A stretch of DNA of 64,000 bases from Breviolum minutum Mf 1.05b.01. Its lineage: Eukaryota > Sar > Dinophyceae > Suessiales > Symbiodiniaceae. The stretch spans positions 1 to 64,000 of the forward strand of contig DF239119.1 of NCBI GenBank assembly GCA_000507305.1, read 5' to 3'. This document shows, in pieces, positions 43,117 to 55,002 of the stretch. The translations under genes and the position numbers were made by a program. Each line of letters starts with the position of its first letter. Position 1 is the stretch's first letter. The notes below the pieces were generated by a model, which was not told the origin of the DNA, did not search any database, and saw only the letters and a list, made by a program, of their open reading frames with translations.

Positions 43117-43395
43117 GACATGTCGGAAGAAGAGGTCGTTTGGCTGCAGTATTTGGGAGCCGCGCTTCATGGTTTGACCGATGGTCCAGGGTTTGATTTC
43201 TATTCATTCTACCCTAATGAACAAAGAACACCTTCAACAGAACCCTCCACACCAAAAATGTGTTTTGGAGGGAAAGTCTCATGGTTTCGTTTTGGGCGAA
43301 AGATCGGGGATGTTGCTACTTCCAGTACCAGTACCATAGCTTACCATGTCGTTTCTTTTGATGTATTCAGTATGTATGTACCATCGAATCATACC
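43117..43395 (+). CDS. Exon, unknown protein
   Basis: CTTACAG|G opens a frame (DMSEEEVVWLQYLGAALHGL) open for 93 codons to a stop, running through FDFYSFYPNEQRTPSTEPST and VSWFRFGRKIGD. A GT at 43184 may be the true donor, giving a shorter exon. The family is unknown. Confidence 0.5.
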
Positions 43396-43777
43396 TAAAA
43401 CTATAGGACAACTGTTATCATGATATTGCATGATTTGGTCGACCTCGAACAAGTTGTATAACAAATAAATCAGAAGCTATATCGTTTGTAACCATACCTA
43501 TAGAGGTTCTCAACAACATAGGATGGGTCAATGGTTTTACTCTACAGATGGAAGGTGCAGTTTAGCTTGAATTCAAACCAGCTTCATAGATGGCTAGCAT
43601 GTTCCAAGGTGTTGCAAGGGACATCGAACACTTTGTTCGTGAAATACCCATTCAGTACAGAATCATACGATCCCAGGGTGACAATAATTTTGAATATGTC
43701 TGAAAATAGGGGTGAACCACGACTAAAATCTCCAAGGATTTTTTTCCACGCTGCATTTTGGGCGTCCAGAGCTTCAG

Positions 43778-43875
43778 GTGGTTGGCAACCTCAAACGCAA
43801 GGCCTGTCCGGAAGTATATGGGAGGACTTCAGGGCTGCACTATCAAAACAGCTCGAAGATTCAAAGAGTGGCTAA
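43778..43875 (+). CDS. Exon, possibly terminal, unknown protein
   Basis: GCTTCAG|G opens two credible frames: GWQPQTQGLSGSIWEDFRAA then LSKQLEDSKSG and stop, or a phase-0 frame VVGNLKRKACPEVYGRTSGL running to 43891. I favour the first. Confidence 0.45.
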
Positions 43876-44397
43876 GTATCAGATGTCAGATGTGTTTTTT
43901 AGAATTGTAGAGTTGATTTATATGATACATTTTTCAATTTTCCAGGTAGATAATATACCGTCAGTGGAACTTTTGTAACAAACATACGTAAGAATTTGGA
44001 AGAATATGGTCAGTTGAAAAAGTGATTACTACATATTGCTACTAGTTCAGGTCATTTTGAATGATGGCTTCAATCGTTTTGAATTCACTTTCCAATTGAA
44101 AGCTCCTTTGCATTGTCCACGCCAGAGAGAAGGATGATACTGGAACACGGCATTCAGTTGCTGTTTGTAGACTGTGAATTGTGTCTCAAAACGTCGTGGG
44201 TCATTGCCCATCCACTATCATCAGTAGATGATACAGTAAAATACCTTCAAACTTACTTATGACTGCAGTTCTCAGTATAGAAGTAACTTGAAGTAGAAAC
44301 CTTTCTTTGAAGAAACAACCTGCTGAGCCTTACTTCCTGAAATATATCCTACTAGATTCCCCTTTCCACACAATTTGACCACAAGGACATGATGTAG

Positions 44398-44494
44398 GAC
44401 TCAACAGTCTCCATTGAATCGCACATATCCCAGTGGTTTGGTGGACGGTGTGCAGGCTGAAGATGCCTTAGGCAGGCTCTTTCCGCGTTTCCAG
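44398..44494 (+). CDS. Internal exon, unknown protein
   Basis: ATGTAG|G to CAG|GTGTTG encloses TQQSPLNRTYPSGLVDGVQA then EDALGRLFPRFQ. It joins the exon at 44729 in phase 0. Confidence 0.6.
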
Positions 44495-44728
44495 GTGTTG
44501 GGGAGCCACGCTGAATAGAAAAGATACTCCTGGATGTCACTGGAAGATGGAGGTCGGTGAGAGAAAACCATTTTTCCAGTTTTTGATACGGTTTGCAGCT
44601 GTTGAAAGTTCAATGACGACATGGAAGTTTAAACATGCTCTTAACATATGTCCCAAAGGGAAAGGGGACAATCATTTACAAACCATCAATTTTGTAATTC
44701 CATGTTCTTACTGATTTTGTTTCCCCAG

Positions 44729-44875
44729 TTGAACAAGCGTGAATCTGTTGGTTGCATCCTTGAAACCTCATTGAAAAGAGTGGATGGCACCCCAAACATC
44801 CCATGCATGAAGGCGAGGGATTGCAGGCTTGATGGTAAATACAGGTGCTTACGCATTTGCAACGTATCATTTCGG
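44729..44875 (+). CDS. Internal exon, Cys-rich, unknown protein
   Basis: TTTCCCCAG (strong pyrimidine tract) to CGG|GTAAGA encloses 49 phase-0 codons: LNKRESVGCILETSLKRVDG, TPNIPCMKARDCRLDGKYRC and LRICNVSFR. Six cysteines suggest a metal site or disulfides. The family is not recognised. Confidence 0.6.
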
Positions 44876-45159
44876 GTAAGAGTTTTCCAGGATTTTATTG
44901 CATTTGATGTGATCTATGTTCAAGAAAGAACACCTATCAAGCTTGTTCTTCCACTGTTACTCGGAGGGGGATCATACCAAAGTATTCCAAGTAGACTATA
45001 ATAAACACATGTATATAGACCCATAGAATGCACACACATACACATTTTTTTTGCCGGACTAAATCATTTAACAATCTTGAATGCACAATGTGCCGAAAAA
45101 GTGCATTTAGGTTTTGATCTAGTCTGATGTGTTGTAGTTCAAGCCGCCAAGACATACAG

Positions 45160-45311
45160 GAGAAGACTTAGTGGACGAGAAGCCAGTGCTACTTAGCTTG
45201 AAAGAAGAGCTTGCATGCCCAAACGTGGGTGGAATACTTGTTTTTTCTTGTACAAGGTGCGGAAAGACAACGAGGATAATATCAAGTGCAGAAACATTAG
45301 TTGATACCGTG
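45160..45311 (+). CDS. Two candidate exons, unknown protein
   Basis: 45160-45224 (EDLVDEKPVLLSLKEELACP then N) has AG|G and GT boundaries. 45257-45311 opens at CAAG|G with two frames (VRKDNEDNIKCRNIS or CGKTTRIISSAETLVDTV). The second looks superficially like a P-loop but lacks the GxxxxGK context, so no ATPase is claimed. Confidence 0.45.
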
Positions 45312-45577
45312 GTCACTGTGACCTGGTTCAGTTATTGTGTTATCAACTGCATCCTTCAAGACAATGGAAAAACCAATGATGCAATGATACTTCCTATAGT
45401 AGCCCGATGCTACGCAAACAATACAGAAAGACAACTACTTCTTCACTCTCAGAATTGATTGCTTTGAAGCCAACTTCATTTTTGCTGGAGGAAACCCATT
45501 CCAAATCTTAGAACCATAGCGTATTCAAGTTGATCCTGTGGTACTTGCAATTTGATGTTCGCTTTCCAACACTTCAG

Positions 45578-45872
45578 GACGTCGGCCCGAAAGACCAAAG
45601 AGATTGTGACCGATGAGTGACCTATCAAGGCCAAAAAGGGTCTTTTTTGGGTGGGAATTCTTGATCCATAACTTTGATCATCTTGATTAATTTAATCAAG
45701 GTGCTTTTATCGAAGATTTGGACAGTTACAAAGTGAAGACATTTAGGTAGTCTTTGGATAATCCGTTGAAGTTTCACATGAGGGAATCGAGGTTGAGGTT
45801 ACCCGTGAAAACGATGGATGGTTGAAGGGATTTATACCTACTCAATCAAGCAAAATCAAACAAAGGCTAAAG
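45578..45872 (+). CDS. Two candidate exons, unknown protein
   Basis: 45578-45620 (TSARKTKEIVTDE then TGA) and 45783-45872 (GIEVEVTRENDGWLKGFIPT then QSSKIKQRLK and GTAATA donor). The second has phase-0 AG|G start and clear coding character. They may belong to an N-terminal extension of the dioxygenase gene downstream. Confidence 0.5.
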
Positions 45873-46478
45873 GTAATACTGTATACCAAAACCCAAATGA
45901 CCCTATTGATGTGTAAACAGATCCTGAGAATGAAACATGGTGAAACACCCTCCCCACAAAAATAGTAGACTTTTCGATGATTCCTGAGGTAAAAATCTGA
46001 GCCAGACGCGTTTCGTTCAGAGCCAAAGAGCTCTGTGGAGGTTACATCACTTCGCGATGCAGCGAGTTTAGGTCAACCAAGTTGGTAGGAGCTATGTCAC
46101 TGATCATTTGCTACTGTTGATGATACTGTTGATGGTTCAGAAATCCGGTGAAAACCGGTTGAGTTGATCTAGTAAATAGAAATGTACTTAATATCCAATT
46201 ATAAGATATCAATCATAACTATGTGCAGGGTTTCATACATGTCAGGTGCTTTCCAGAAGTTCTTTTGCTTCAAGGTTTAGACCTTGGTAGAGGTGTCAAT
46301 TGTCAGTCTTCCATGGAGTGTTTCATTAGGGAAAGTACATCAGGATCTTAATGAATAGTTATCCTGCGAAGTAATCAAGTGAAAACACATGTACAAAAGA
46401 TATACGTTTTGTTTGAACATCCCAACTGACTCATCAAAGACGATATTGGGGGGATATCAGTCATCTTTAAGCGTTTAG

Positions 46479-49400
46479 GTTGTGTTGAGGACAGTTTCTG
46501 GGCAGAACACATCGACCAATCAGCGATGGTTTCCATCAGCGATGCGGATCGAGAAAATTTTCAGAGAGATGGATTTTTAAAAGTGGAAACTTGGCATAAA
46601 GGGAAAACAACAGATGGAGATTGTTGTTGCAGACATGTTGATTATTGTTTGTATTTGTTTGGTATGCTTGTGTACTGCACTGCAGTGGTATTACATATGA
46701 TATCTTTATACTATGACTGTGTTGCAAGGGGTAGAGAAAAGCGGTACTTGTATGATATGATTCCTTGTGAACTTTTGGTGGACATTTAACCACATGATTT
46801 TATTTGACATGATACGGTATGATTACTATGTTCGAGTTGACCGGCTGAGATGCTGTGTAACTACCCCTTGCAAAGATATGCACCTACTAAGCTTCGGCTG
46901 CTTTTCTTTTCGTTCAGCGTCCATTTTGAAAAGGGAAGTTGTTTAAGGAGAATCTGATTAGTGTGGAGCTTGCCAAAGAGCTACGGGACCACTTTGATGA
47001 TCTCTTCAAAGGCAAATTCCCCACAGGCAGGAGCAGAAGTGATGCTGTGAGTCATGACATGTCGTGATATAGTTTTGCAATGGTTGCATCATGATTCATG
47101 AATGCCTTGTGGTTGCTATCAATATGTTCAGAGTTACCATCCGCCATCCGAGGGAGATGCTTGATTGGTTAAAGACAAAAAAGCACGTTTGACCAGAATC
47201 TTTTTTTTCTCCAATGAATTCACCAATTGATAGTGGTTGGCGATCGATTCGGAAGCAATTCTTGAGGCATCTATCCTGATGAGTGGCATTGGCGTGAGGG
47301 CATTTCGAAACCAGAGAAGTTTCGTGAGATCGTGAACGCTTGGCCTCTTGACATTGAAGGTCCAAGGTTTTTTCATCAAGGTGACACAGACGGTGATGTT
47401 TTTTGAAATCCGTTGTATATACATATTTGTTTCAGGGATGTTTACATGGAATTTCGGAAGCATAACAGCAGAATACAGTTTGATGCTGCTGTTGTTAACC
47501 AATAACCAATCCCTTCAAGCCTTGTTGGTCTGTCATTATTCTGTCTGTCATTTTTCTGGGATCCCGAAAATAGAAGACCACGAACGTGAAGAAAACCAAA
47601 CATTCTGAGGAAATCCAGTGACTTAGTCTCCTCGGTGGCCTGCTCTTCCAACATTGCCCATTGTGCAGCAAACCTCATGGGCTGGTCTGGAGTGCGCTTG
47701 GGCCAAGATGATGTGCTTTGGAAACCACCAGGTCTGAGTTCGATCTCACTTTGTGGCGTTGTGTTTTTTCTTTCCTCGATTAGTTTTGAGCAATGGAATT
47801 AAAAAAACAATGATCTTAGCAAAATGGTTGAAATACAGCACTTCTTTGTAGGTTTTGTCAAGAAATTATCATATTCTTCATCGAACCTCAAGTCGTATAT
47901 ATAGATTATTTTTGGATAATTTAGATAATTGTGGCCTCAATACATGTGTCCTTTCGCATGCAGCTGTCCCTTTTCCCATGAAGGTGCCGGTGGTGTGGGT
48001 TATCATCAAGATTCTGCGTATCCTTGGTTGCATTCCATGTTGTTGGGTCCTTCGATCATTTTGATTCTCCATTGGCTTCTTGTGGGGATACAGTACATCC
48101 GATGAATCGCCATATCACATTGATATACTGTAATCACAATTTGTTTACTGTATATTTCTTTTGTTTCTATGCATTCCCTCATGCTTTACTACCCAAGATT
48201 CGCTGGATCTCTTACAGAGCTTTCTTAAGGGCTCATGGATGAAGGCATTTGGGCTGTTCAGGATGATATTGTTGATAAACGTGCTTATATTGAAAGAAGT
48301 ACTTATAGGAGCAGTACTTGTTTGTTGGTAGTATTCTTCCTTCTTTGTACTTTGTTGTCTTTCATTGCTTTTCTCATTGTCTTCCTTGTTCATCTTGTTG
48401 CTGTTGCTTTTGTTGGGAACTGTCGGTTGTGGTTCTGAAGGGCACTAGTTTGTACCGTGAATGTACCGGGAAACAATGCTGAAACCACTTGCGTGATATG
48501 TTGTTGACGGCAACCTTGATGCAGATATGAATTCTGAGTCGAATCATAGAAACACATAAAAAAATGCAACATTTTTTATGTCCGTGTTTGTCAAAAACAT
48601 GCGTCATTGCGTCGGGTACCGGTTGACCAACCCGATGAATTTAGACTTCCAACCCATAAGGTACATCTCAGAGAACTTCCGACCGTTGGAGAACAACTCT
48701 GTGACGGTATGGATTGCTTTGGATGATGCAGATGAAGAAACAGGAGTTGTTGCTCAGCCCTGAAACTGCTATATTTTTGCAAGAATTGCAGTATGGTACT
48801 ATGGGTTGTTGACTAGTTGGGTTTCCCAACACAATGATATCAATGATACTGGTAGCTATGTTACAGAAGTTGAAGTCAAATGTAGGTACTGTAAATTTGC
48901 CAGATGGGCTTATATTTCATATACTTCTCCAGTGTTTTCAACACTCACCATGAATGACATTGATTTGTGATTAAAACATGTTGCTTTCCAAACCGAATGT
49001 ACCGGAGTGAAGCCGTCGTTGGGTGACCACCCAATCTTATACTCATAATCCATCAAACATGGCCTAAATCTTACATGATTGAGTTGATTCATGGTTGATT
49101 GATTCATTCAGTGTGCTAAACTTGTTTGTTTTGGCTATTTTCCTTAAGCTCTAGCCTCTTTCACTGGATTTCAGGTAGAATATGCTGTTGGTTCCCATCG
49201 TTGGCCCAAAACTGCAGCAGTTGATGCCACCAACGCCTCCTTCCACGGGGCACAGGATGAGCGTCTCGATATTGAATATCCCTTGAAAGGAACTGAACAT
49301 CACTCAGTTGCTGAGTGTCTAGGAGACATGTTTGTAGCCTTGATCACTAAAGCTGGTGAGTGACTGTAACTTGTAGTCTTTGACTTAACCAAGAATCATG

Positions 49401-51555
49401 TTGGTGCCGGCACTGAGAATCTGTTTGGTGAGAAGGTGTTGATGCTTAGCAGTGCAGTCCTTCTGGATGTAGTCATGCAGTCAAGTCTCATTTTTTTATC
49501 GCTGTCCTAGTGTTGTGCCAGGAAGGGATAAAAACTCAGTGGAAGACTCAAACCCATTGATGGCGCAGGATATTCAATGCTTTTTATTTGGAATAAGATC
49601 AGCACTTGGTCAATCTGAATATGTTTGCGTATACGCATACAGTAATACAGATATGATGTCATGATCTATGTAAGACGTGTATAACAAGAGATTGTAATAT
49701 TTGTGTACTCAACTCACAGACACATATACATACTAACATACACATAGCACAGTATACCCATCACGATAAAATCTGATCTGCAGGCTGGCAGCAGTCAAAG
49801 CCGCTGCAGCCAGCTGCGATGCAGTGCTGGAGATACGACGTTTGGCGGTGCCCGTGGGTGGTGCCATCTTTCATCACCAGGCACAGTGAAGGAAGCAGCT
49901 TTTTGAGATGTACCACTTTATGAGTTCAATTTGTTTGCTCTATGAAACATAAAACAGATTGTAATATACGATCTTCAACGCTAGGTTTCATAAAACTCGT
50001 GAAATCGAGACAGAAAGGTTAATTCATTTGGGAATTGATTGTATATTTCAATATGCGTTTGAGTTCATGAATGATCTGCAGTAGATATAGGAGTATCTTA
50101 TACGATTCCTTCATGGAATGTTTCATGGTCACTTGCTGCCTTCTGAATTGACAGAAACAGGACGTATGGCACGGCTCTGGGCACAATCGATCACAGCAAC
50201 GTCCACGACGAGCTTTGGGTGTGCATTTGTTGAGTCGCCACTTGGGAGAAAAGGGGGATTGTAGTTGTGCAGTTGTGGTTAATTTTGTTGTTTTGCATTT
50301 GTTCTTGTTGTTCGGGCGCTATTCTAGTTGCGCAAACAGTAGGAGTAGCAATAGCCGATAGTAGCCGTAGCGGTAGCAAAACAGTAGCAACAGCAGTAGT
50401 TGCAGTAGTGGTGGTTGTTTTCATATGTTTCCGGTGATTTTCAACAGTATACCCAAATTCATCAAATTCAATGCCAAACATCAATGCAAACACAAATGTC
50501 CCACTCGCGTCGTTCGAGATGTGAATTATTGCAATTCATGAGATATCACATCCAAAAATCACCTGAAGCATCAAATACAAAACCTGTCTAAGATTGTCAC
50601 TAAACAAATTCTCCCCCCCCATCTGTCACTTGATTGGTTTCATACAAGGGCCTGCCCCCTTGGAATCCTTGCAAGAGAACCGAGGTGACGTGACGTTACG
50701 AACCTCTCCGCGCCCAGAATCCTGTCAAAGAATACGCCGTCCAATCAAGGGTTTGACTTTGACATGGGTCATAGGGCGGGCAGGATTCCTGATGTGACGT
50801 GTGAATTGTGCGTCCATATTTGTGTCTTCCAACAATTAGCAAAAGCTCATCCTTTGGAAGACAACTTGGAACTTGTTTCGCACAAAATTGTGATTGATAA
50901 ATTGATAAATCCATACAGAAGTCCATTTTGTGCTTCTGAACTTGATGATTTGGTTCCACAAATCAGGACTACATCTATGGTCGATATGTTTTGGCAGAAG
51001 GTTCTGGCGAAGTTTCTGAGCAGTTCTTTCCAATTCTGTGGACTTCATCAGGCGATTTGGTTTTACACAAGAATCACAACTTGGAATTTGGGAGATTTTT
51101 TCTTGGGAGACCTGACATTATCATGACGTTTTACCTTAGCTTATGAGTTATGAAGCAACAAAAATGGTGGATTTTTTTGTCCTTGTGACAGATCGATCCG
51201 ATGATCCCGATCAGCCTCTTCAGGCTATGTGAGTCCCATTGTTCGAAGCTCCAAGAAGCGAAGGGTAGAGGTGCCGATGATGGGATCCGGGATCAGATAA
51301 TCGGATGTGATTTTTTCATATATGTAAATTGTAAATATGATGTAGACGAATGTAAGTGCCTGCGTTCAAAAGCAACCAAACATATTGAATATACTTCTTC
51401 CCATGATATCAGGGCCTTGCACATCCAGTGAACCTATCGGCAAATGATGTTTAATGCAGTTTATATCAGGCAAGTTTTTTGCGAAAAGAAAAGTTGAAGC
51501 GGATGAAGGTGAAGGGCCAAAACTCGAAGCAAAAACACCACAGAATGAGTTCTGA
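46479..51555 (+). CDS. PhyH-family Fe(II)/2-oxoglutarate dioxygenase
   Basis: Members of the phytanoyl-CoA dioxygenase family hydroxylate lipid or small-molecule substrates using Fe(II), O2 and 2-oxoglutarate; the substrate here cannot be told. Exons: 46479-46585, 46948-47050, 47267-47342, 47610-47731, 47984-48017, 48661-48745, 49175-49355, 49795-49880, 50161 to about 50240, 51001-51051, 51224-51295 and 51470-51555 (TGA). Phases match at every junction except around the ninth exon, after which one small exon may be missing. Visible motifs: DRENFQRDGFLKVENLISVE (N-terminus), YPDEWHWREG, LMGWSGVRLGQDDVLWKPPG, YHQDSAY (HxD iron ligands), VTVWIALDDADEETG, VGSHRWP, VWHGSGHN (distal His) with nearby RRALGVH (2-oxoglutarate Arg), and EQFFPILW. 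The tail is basic (RSSKKRRVEVP, AKRKVEADEGEGP). Donors include GA (46586) and GC (47343, 49881, 51052). The start codon may be ATG 46526 or lie further upstream. Confidence 0.95.
46948..47050 (+). CDS. PhyH exon 2
   Basis: TTTAAG|G opens ENLISVELAKELRDHFDDLF then KGKFPTGRSRSDAV. It follows DGFLKV in phase only if the previous intron starts GA (GTG|GAAACT). FKGKFPTG matches the family. Confidence 0.92.
47984..48017 (+). CDS. PhyH exon 5: HxD iron site
   Basis: Only 34 nt: ATGAAG|G opens AGGVGYHQDS and GC|GTATCC. Joined to the next exon (G-TAC-ATC) it reads HQDSAYISENF, containing the His and Asp iron ligands. Confidence 0.95.
48746..49174. other. PhyH intron
   Basis: AT-rich intron between exons 6 and 7. 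I see nothing else in it. Confidence 0.7.
49175..49355 (+). CDS. PhyH exon 7
   Basis: TTTCAG|G opens VEYAVGSHRWPKTAAVDATN, continues through LDIEYPLKGTEHHSVAECLG and ends at G|GTGAGT. GSHRW closes the central part of the double-stranded beta helix. Confidence 0.95.
50161..50240 (+). CDS. PhyH exon 9: distal His
   Basis: AACAG|G opens DVWHGSGHNRSQQRPRRALG then VHLL. It holds the third iron ligand (WHGSG). The 3' boundary and one following exon are not resolved. Confidence 0.92.
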
Positions 51556-51753
51556 CTGTCGCTCATAGTATGTTTATTGTTAATGGCAAGTTTGGCGAAA
51601 AATTATGAAAGATGGTCAAGCTGGCCATTTGGCGCAAAAGAATTTTGCCTCAACCCTCAGATGTGTTATTGCAACTTGATCTACACATCCCTCAGCAACC
51701 ACGACCGTGCAACGGCACTGCCGCAGGACGTCGCGTGACGTAAAACATCGGAG

Positions 51754-51933
51754 GTTGACCAGTTCCTTGCGGTTCGGGCAGCAAAAAGAACTCGGCGAAG
51801 AAACTCACTGGATGTCATTGGCAATTTTTATAGCAGGTGATGTTCACCTTGCAGCTTTCCAAGTTTCTTCGGAGGCAGAATATCTTATGATTGCATTGGT
51901 GTCTTACATGAGAAACCAAGGTCGCATTTACAC
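51754..51933 (+). CDS. Two candidate exons, unknown protein
   Basis: 51754-51813 (VDQFLAVRAAKRTRRRNSLD, AG|G and GT) and 51837-51933 (DVHLAAFQVSSEAEYLMIAL then VSYMRNQGRIY). The second joins in phase only if the first extends seven bases, which would leave a 16-nt gap, so boundaries are not settled. Confidence 0.5.
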
Positions 51934-52270
51934 GTTGGCGGTTTTTACCTGACATGCCGCTGGATTTGTACTCCAGTGGTTGACGGATTTACGGTAAATC
52001 CAGGTTTCAATCTTTTCAAGAGAGAGTCAAGTGTTTGGTTTTTCATAGGTTGAGATGTGACGTGAAAACCTCCATAGTAAAAAATAACATGTGTTTTAGG
52101 GGTTGTTCAAAACAACATCTTGTCAAGTTCCTGTAAATACACGTCACATCATACATCATACATCAGTGTCAACTTTCAATGCCTCACTTGAAAGATTTGA
52201 CTAATCGGGTACCAGGTTAATACTTACAGTATGTGCCTTTGGTAAGGGTATGGGTACATAGTGGTGGCAG

Positions 52271-52324
52271 CCTTGTGCCATGCGGGATGCCGGCGCCAAG
52301 TATGCAAAGGACGAAGTGCATTGA
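52271..52324 (+). CDS. Candidate exon, unknown protein
   Basis: GTGGCAG precedes PCAMRDAGAKYAKDEVH and TGA. It is coding-like but short. Confidence 0.35.
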   Translation, partial: PCAMRDAGAKYAKDEVH

Positions 52325-52411
52325 TTGTCTTTTGGTGGTTTTAGATGGCATGGATTTTTGTTGAAAATTGTTTTACATGTTTAGCACTGTTTAATATCAT
52401 TTGACCTTCAG

Positions 52412-52637
52412 GACTTTAGAGACTAAAAGGAGTGTTGTGATAACAACCGGTTTTTGTTGTTTCGTTGACAAACTAGTCTTTCAGAATCTTGCTCGTGGAA
52501 GATGCAACATCAAAATAAATCGGCACTTGTCACCAAACTATTTTGACGGGGTTCAGACTCTGGCTGATGGCATAAGGCAAATATTTCTTGATCGTATGAT
52601 TGTTCCGGGTCAAGAACTTGTCATTCAACACAAGGAT
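52412..52637 (+). CDS. Large internal exon, unknown protein
   Basis: CTTCAG|G opens 75 codons: TLETKRSVVITTGFCCFVDK, LVFQNLARGRCNIKINRHLS, then a helix ADGIRQIFLDRM and IVPGQELVIQHKD before a GT. It is followed in the next exon by VIDQGIRLNVSAMPGSPQPA. Strong coding character; family not recognised. Confidence 0.65.
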
Positions 52638-52835
52638 GTGTCAGTGGTGATGAGATAGGCCATTTCTACTTATTCCACAAAAAATGTAGAGTTGTCCTTC
52701 CTGTTCACTTGCAAATATTGCAACACAATTCCGTGTGCAACATGGATGATTTTGGGATGTCTTAATTTGAGAGACACCCAATTTAATGGAAATTATGTAT
52801 CATTCACTTCTATTGTCTGAATCTCATGGGCACAG

Positions 52836-52919
52836 GTAATTGACCAAGGAATCCGTCTCAACGTTTCTGCCATGCCAGGATCCCCCCAACCGGCAGAGCA
52901 ACTCCTGCTGAAGTTATGG
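52836..52919 (+). CDS. Internal exon, unknown protein
   Basis: GCACAG|G to TGG|GTGTGA encloses 28 phase-0 codons, VIDQGIRLNVSAMPGSPQPA then EQLLLKLW. It belongs with 52412-52637. Confidence 0.6.
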
Positions 52920-53426
52920 GTGTGAAGTCTGTAGTTCAACTGACTGAAATTGACTGAAACCTCATTAAAAAAGCAGTTGACAGTGAATGAAGAATTGTGA
53001 AGGTTTTCTGTCGGGGGTTTCTAATTTATTGACTAGCTGAACGATGAGAAACGTTGTGACCTAGAATACATGGCACTTTCATTCTGAACTGGAACTTGTG
53101 GTTTGCAAGAGCACTTCGGGAACTTCTAGATTTTGATGCTGCCAGGGCTTTGCCGCCGTGCATGTGGTAGACTGGTCCATCATCTCAGAACTCTCAAGAG
53201 ATGGCTGTGTTTTTAAGATGCCTTGGAGAATCACTCCCAAGTTGACTCAGATTGTTTTTTTTCATGGGTTGAAACCACATACTATAGAAAAAACATGACA
53301 TGACACCTGTTTTGAGCCTAGTTTCTTGAGCACCAGATTTTCATGAAATCTCTGGAAGTGTTTATTGGAAAATCATTACAAAGTCATGTTGATGGCAAAT
53401 ACATCATGGCCACGGTTCTCTTTTAG

Positions 53427-53553
53427 ATGCAGCTGTCAGAGATCCCACAGATTCGAAAAGACTTCAGGAATACAGTCTACCAGATTCGTGCCCACATTAG
53501 GCACAAGGCACGAGGGTTTCCTCCAGCAATTGATAACTCGACTTCGCAAATTT
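53427..53553 (+). CDS. Internal exon, unknown protein
   Basis: CTTTTAG precedes MQLSEIPQIRKDFRNTVYQI then RAHIRHKARGFPPAIDNSTS and a GT. Other frames are open for shorter stretches. The acceptor lacks the following G. Confidence 0.5.
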
Positions 53554-53617
53554 GTATGGCATGACACCTTCAAAACTTCCATCTTAATCGTTGATGGTTT
53601 CCAAAGCATGCAGAATG

Positions 53618-53692
53618 GAAAACAACAACAACAACAACAACAACAAGAAGAAGAAGAAGAACTATAACAAGAAGAAGAAGAACAACAAGACG
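53618..53692. repeat. CAA/GAA microsatellite
   Basis: Alternating blocks of CAA and AAG/GAA units. Open frames through it (poly-Gln/Glu) are artefacts. Confidence 0.9.
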
Positions 53693-53876
53693 GAACATGA
53701 TTTCAATCAAAAGCAGAAAATAGGTGGCATGAATTGGCTGGGTGGTGTTTCGGGATGAGCAAATGAAGAACGTTGGGAGTAATGTTTAACTTGATTGCTT
53801 CTTGGAGTAAAAGAGGAAATTTAACCAGAAAGTGATGGAAAAATACTGCCATCCTTTCATTTGCATCGTGAAACAG

Positions 53877-54124
53877 GCCCATGACAGGCTGGTCGAAGGT
53901 GGCCCCTCCGTCACTGCTGAGGACCTGCAGTGCATTTTCGTTGAAGGTATGCAAAAAACAGGAGCTGGACCTAGGCATTAAATCGATTTTACATGTGTTT
54001 TCGCGGGCATCTCTATTTGGTTGGCTTGATTGGAGCTGCTTGAGCACGCCAGGAACTCGCAAAATGTTGGCTTGCGACGCTAAAGGTCAACAGGGCAGTG
54101 TGGAAAGGATGCTAGACATCTCAG
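53877..54124 (+). CDS. Two internal exons, unknown protein
   Basis: 53877-53946 (AHDRLVEGGPSVTAEDLQCI then FVE) and 54086 to about 54124 (QQGSVERMLDIS) join in phase to VEGQQGSVE. Both have AG|G acceptors. A 119-codon minus frame overlaps and is taken as an antisense shadow. The pattern is faintly EF-hand-like but no calcium loop is visible. Confidence 0.5.
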
Positions 54125-54674
54125 ATTTAACTCCTATATATATGAGAATGATGTATATAATCTTATCGTATTCTTTTCGAGGGCTGGCGATATCTTAGAT
54201 GAATACACATAAACATATATATATATATTTATGTATGCATGACCTATTCCAACATTTCATTGTAACCACGGTTGATCTCTTCACACCAAGATTGCAGATG
54301 TCTATTTCCTCAGATTGAAATTCCGTGGCTCAAGTACCTCACTTGACGGAACACACAAAATGATGGGCTCAATGGACGCTTATCAAATCCACTCCCCCAT
54401 GAAGCTGCATGACTTTAGTACCAAGTAGGGAAATTTCCATCATTTTGCAGTGCGATATTGCGAGTCAACCAGAATCAACCTAGTGGGCCGCCATTCACTG
54501 CTAGCGTGTTTTTTGTTACAGTAGGACTTGGAGATCCTTGAATGATCGCTGACTATTGACGATGAAAAAAAAAGAGTTGATTGTCAATCTTTGGACAAAA
54601 GCTGAGAATGAATTGATGCATGAGCTCTAGGATCAACTAGTTGACTATCAATTCTTTTTTGAAACAACATCTAG

Positions 54675-54750
54675 CTCAACTGCATGAACAGGCGCAGCAT
54701 GCTGACGAGATCTGTGAAAGAGATGAGGCGTCGACAAGGGAGAAACACAC
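54675..54750 (+). CDS. Internal exon, charged helix
   Basis: After a T-rich tract ending CATCTAG the frame reads QLHEQAQHADEICERDEAST then REKH to a GT. Probably a coiled-coil or helical segment. Confidence 0.5.
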
Positions 54751-55002
54751 GTGACATATTCCACCCAGAGCATCGTCAAGATCCTCCCTTTGGAAACTAA
54801 CAGCTGAAAAGATGCGATGAAGAGAGAAGGATTGTCTTTCAACCACGATTGCTCAAATGCTATGTCAATTGAATAGATTTACTGTAGGGGTTAGGGTGAT
54901 TCCCTCCCATCATACATTTCTAGTAGGGTCTCCCGAACTCAACCTTTAACCCGCCTGTTTGCAAGCGTGGAAAGTGAGTCGATGTCGCCGTTTCGCTGCT
55001 AG

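Noticed and set aside
44835-44844. Apparent 10-nt intron GTAAATACAG
   Set aside because: Too short to be removed; the frame reads straight through it to a good GTAAGA donor at 44876.
45257-45311. CGKTT read as an ATPase P-loop
   Set aside because: There is no preceding Gly-rich strand-loop pattern and an alternative frame is equally open.
53703-54062. 119-codon minus-strand open frame
   Set aside because: The plus-strand exons 53877-53946 and 54086 onward join in phase to a sensible protein, so the minus frame is taken as shadow.
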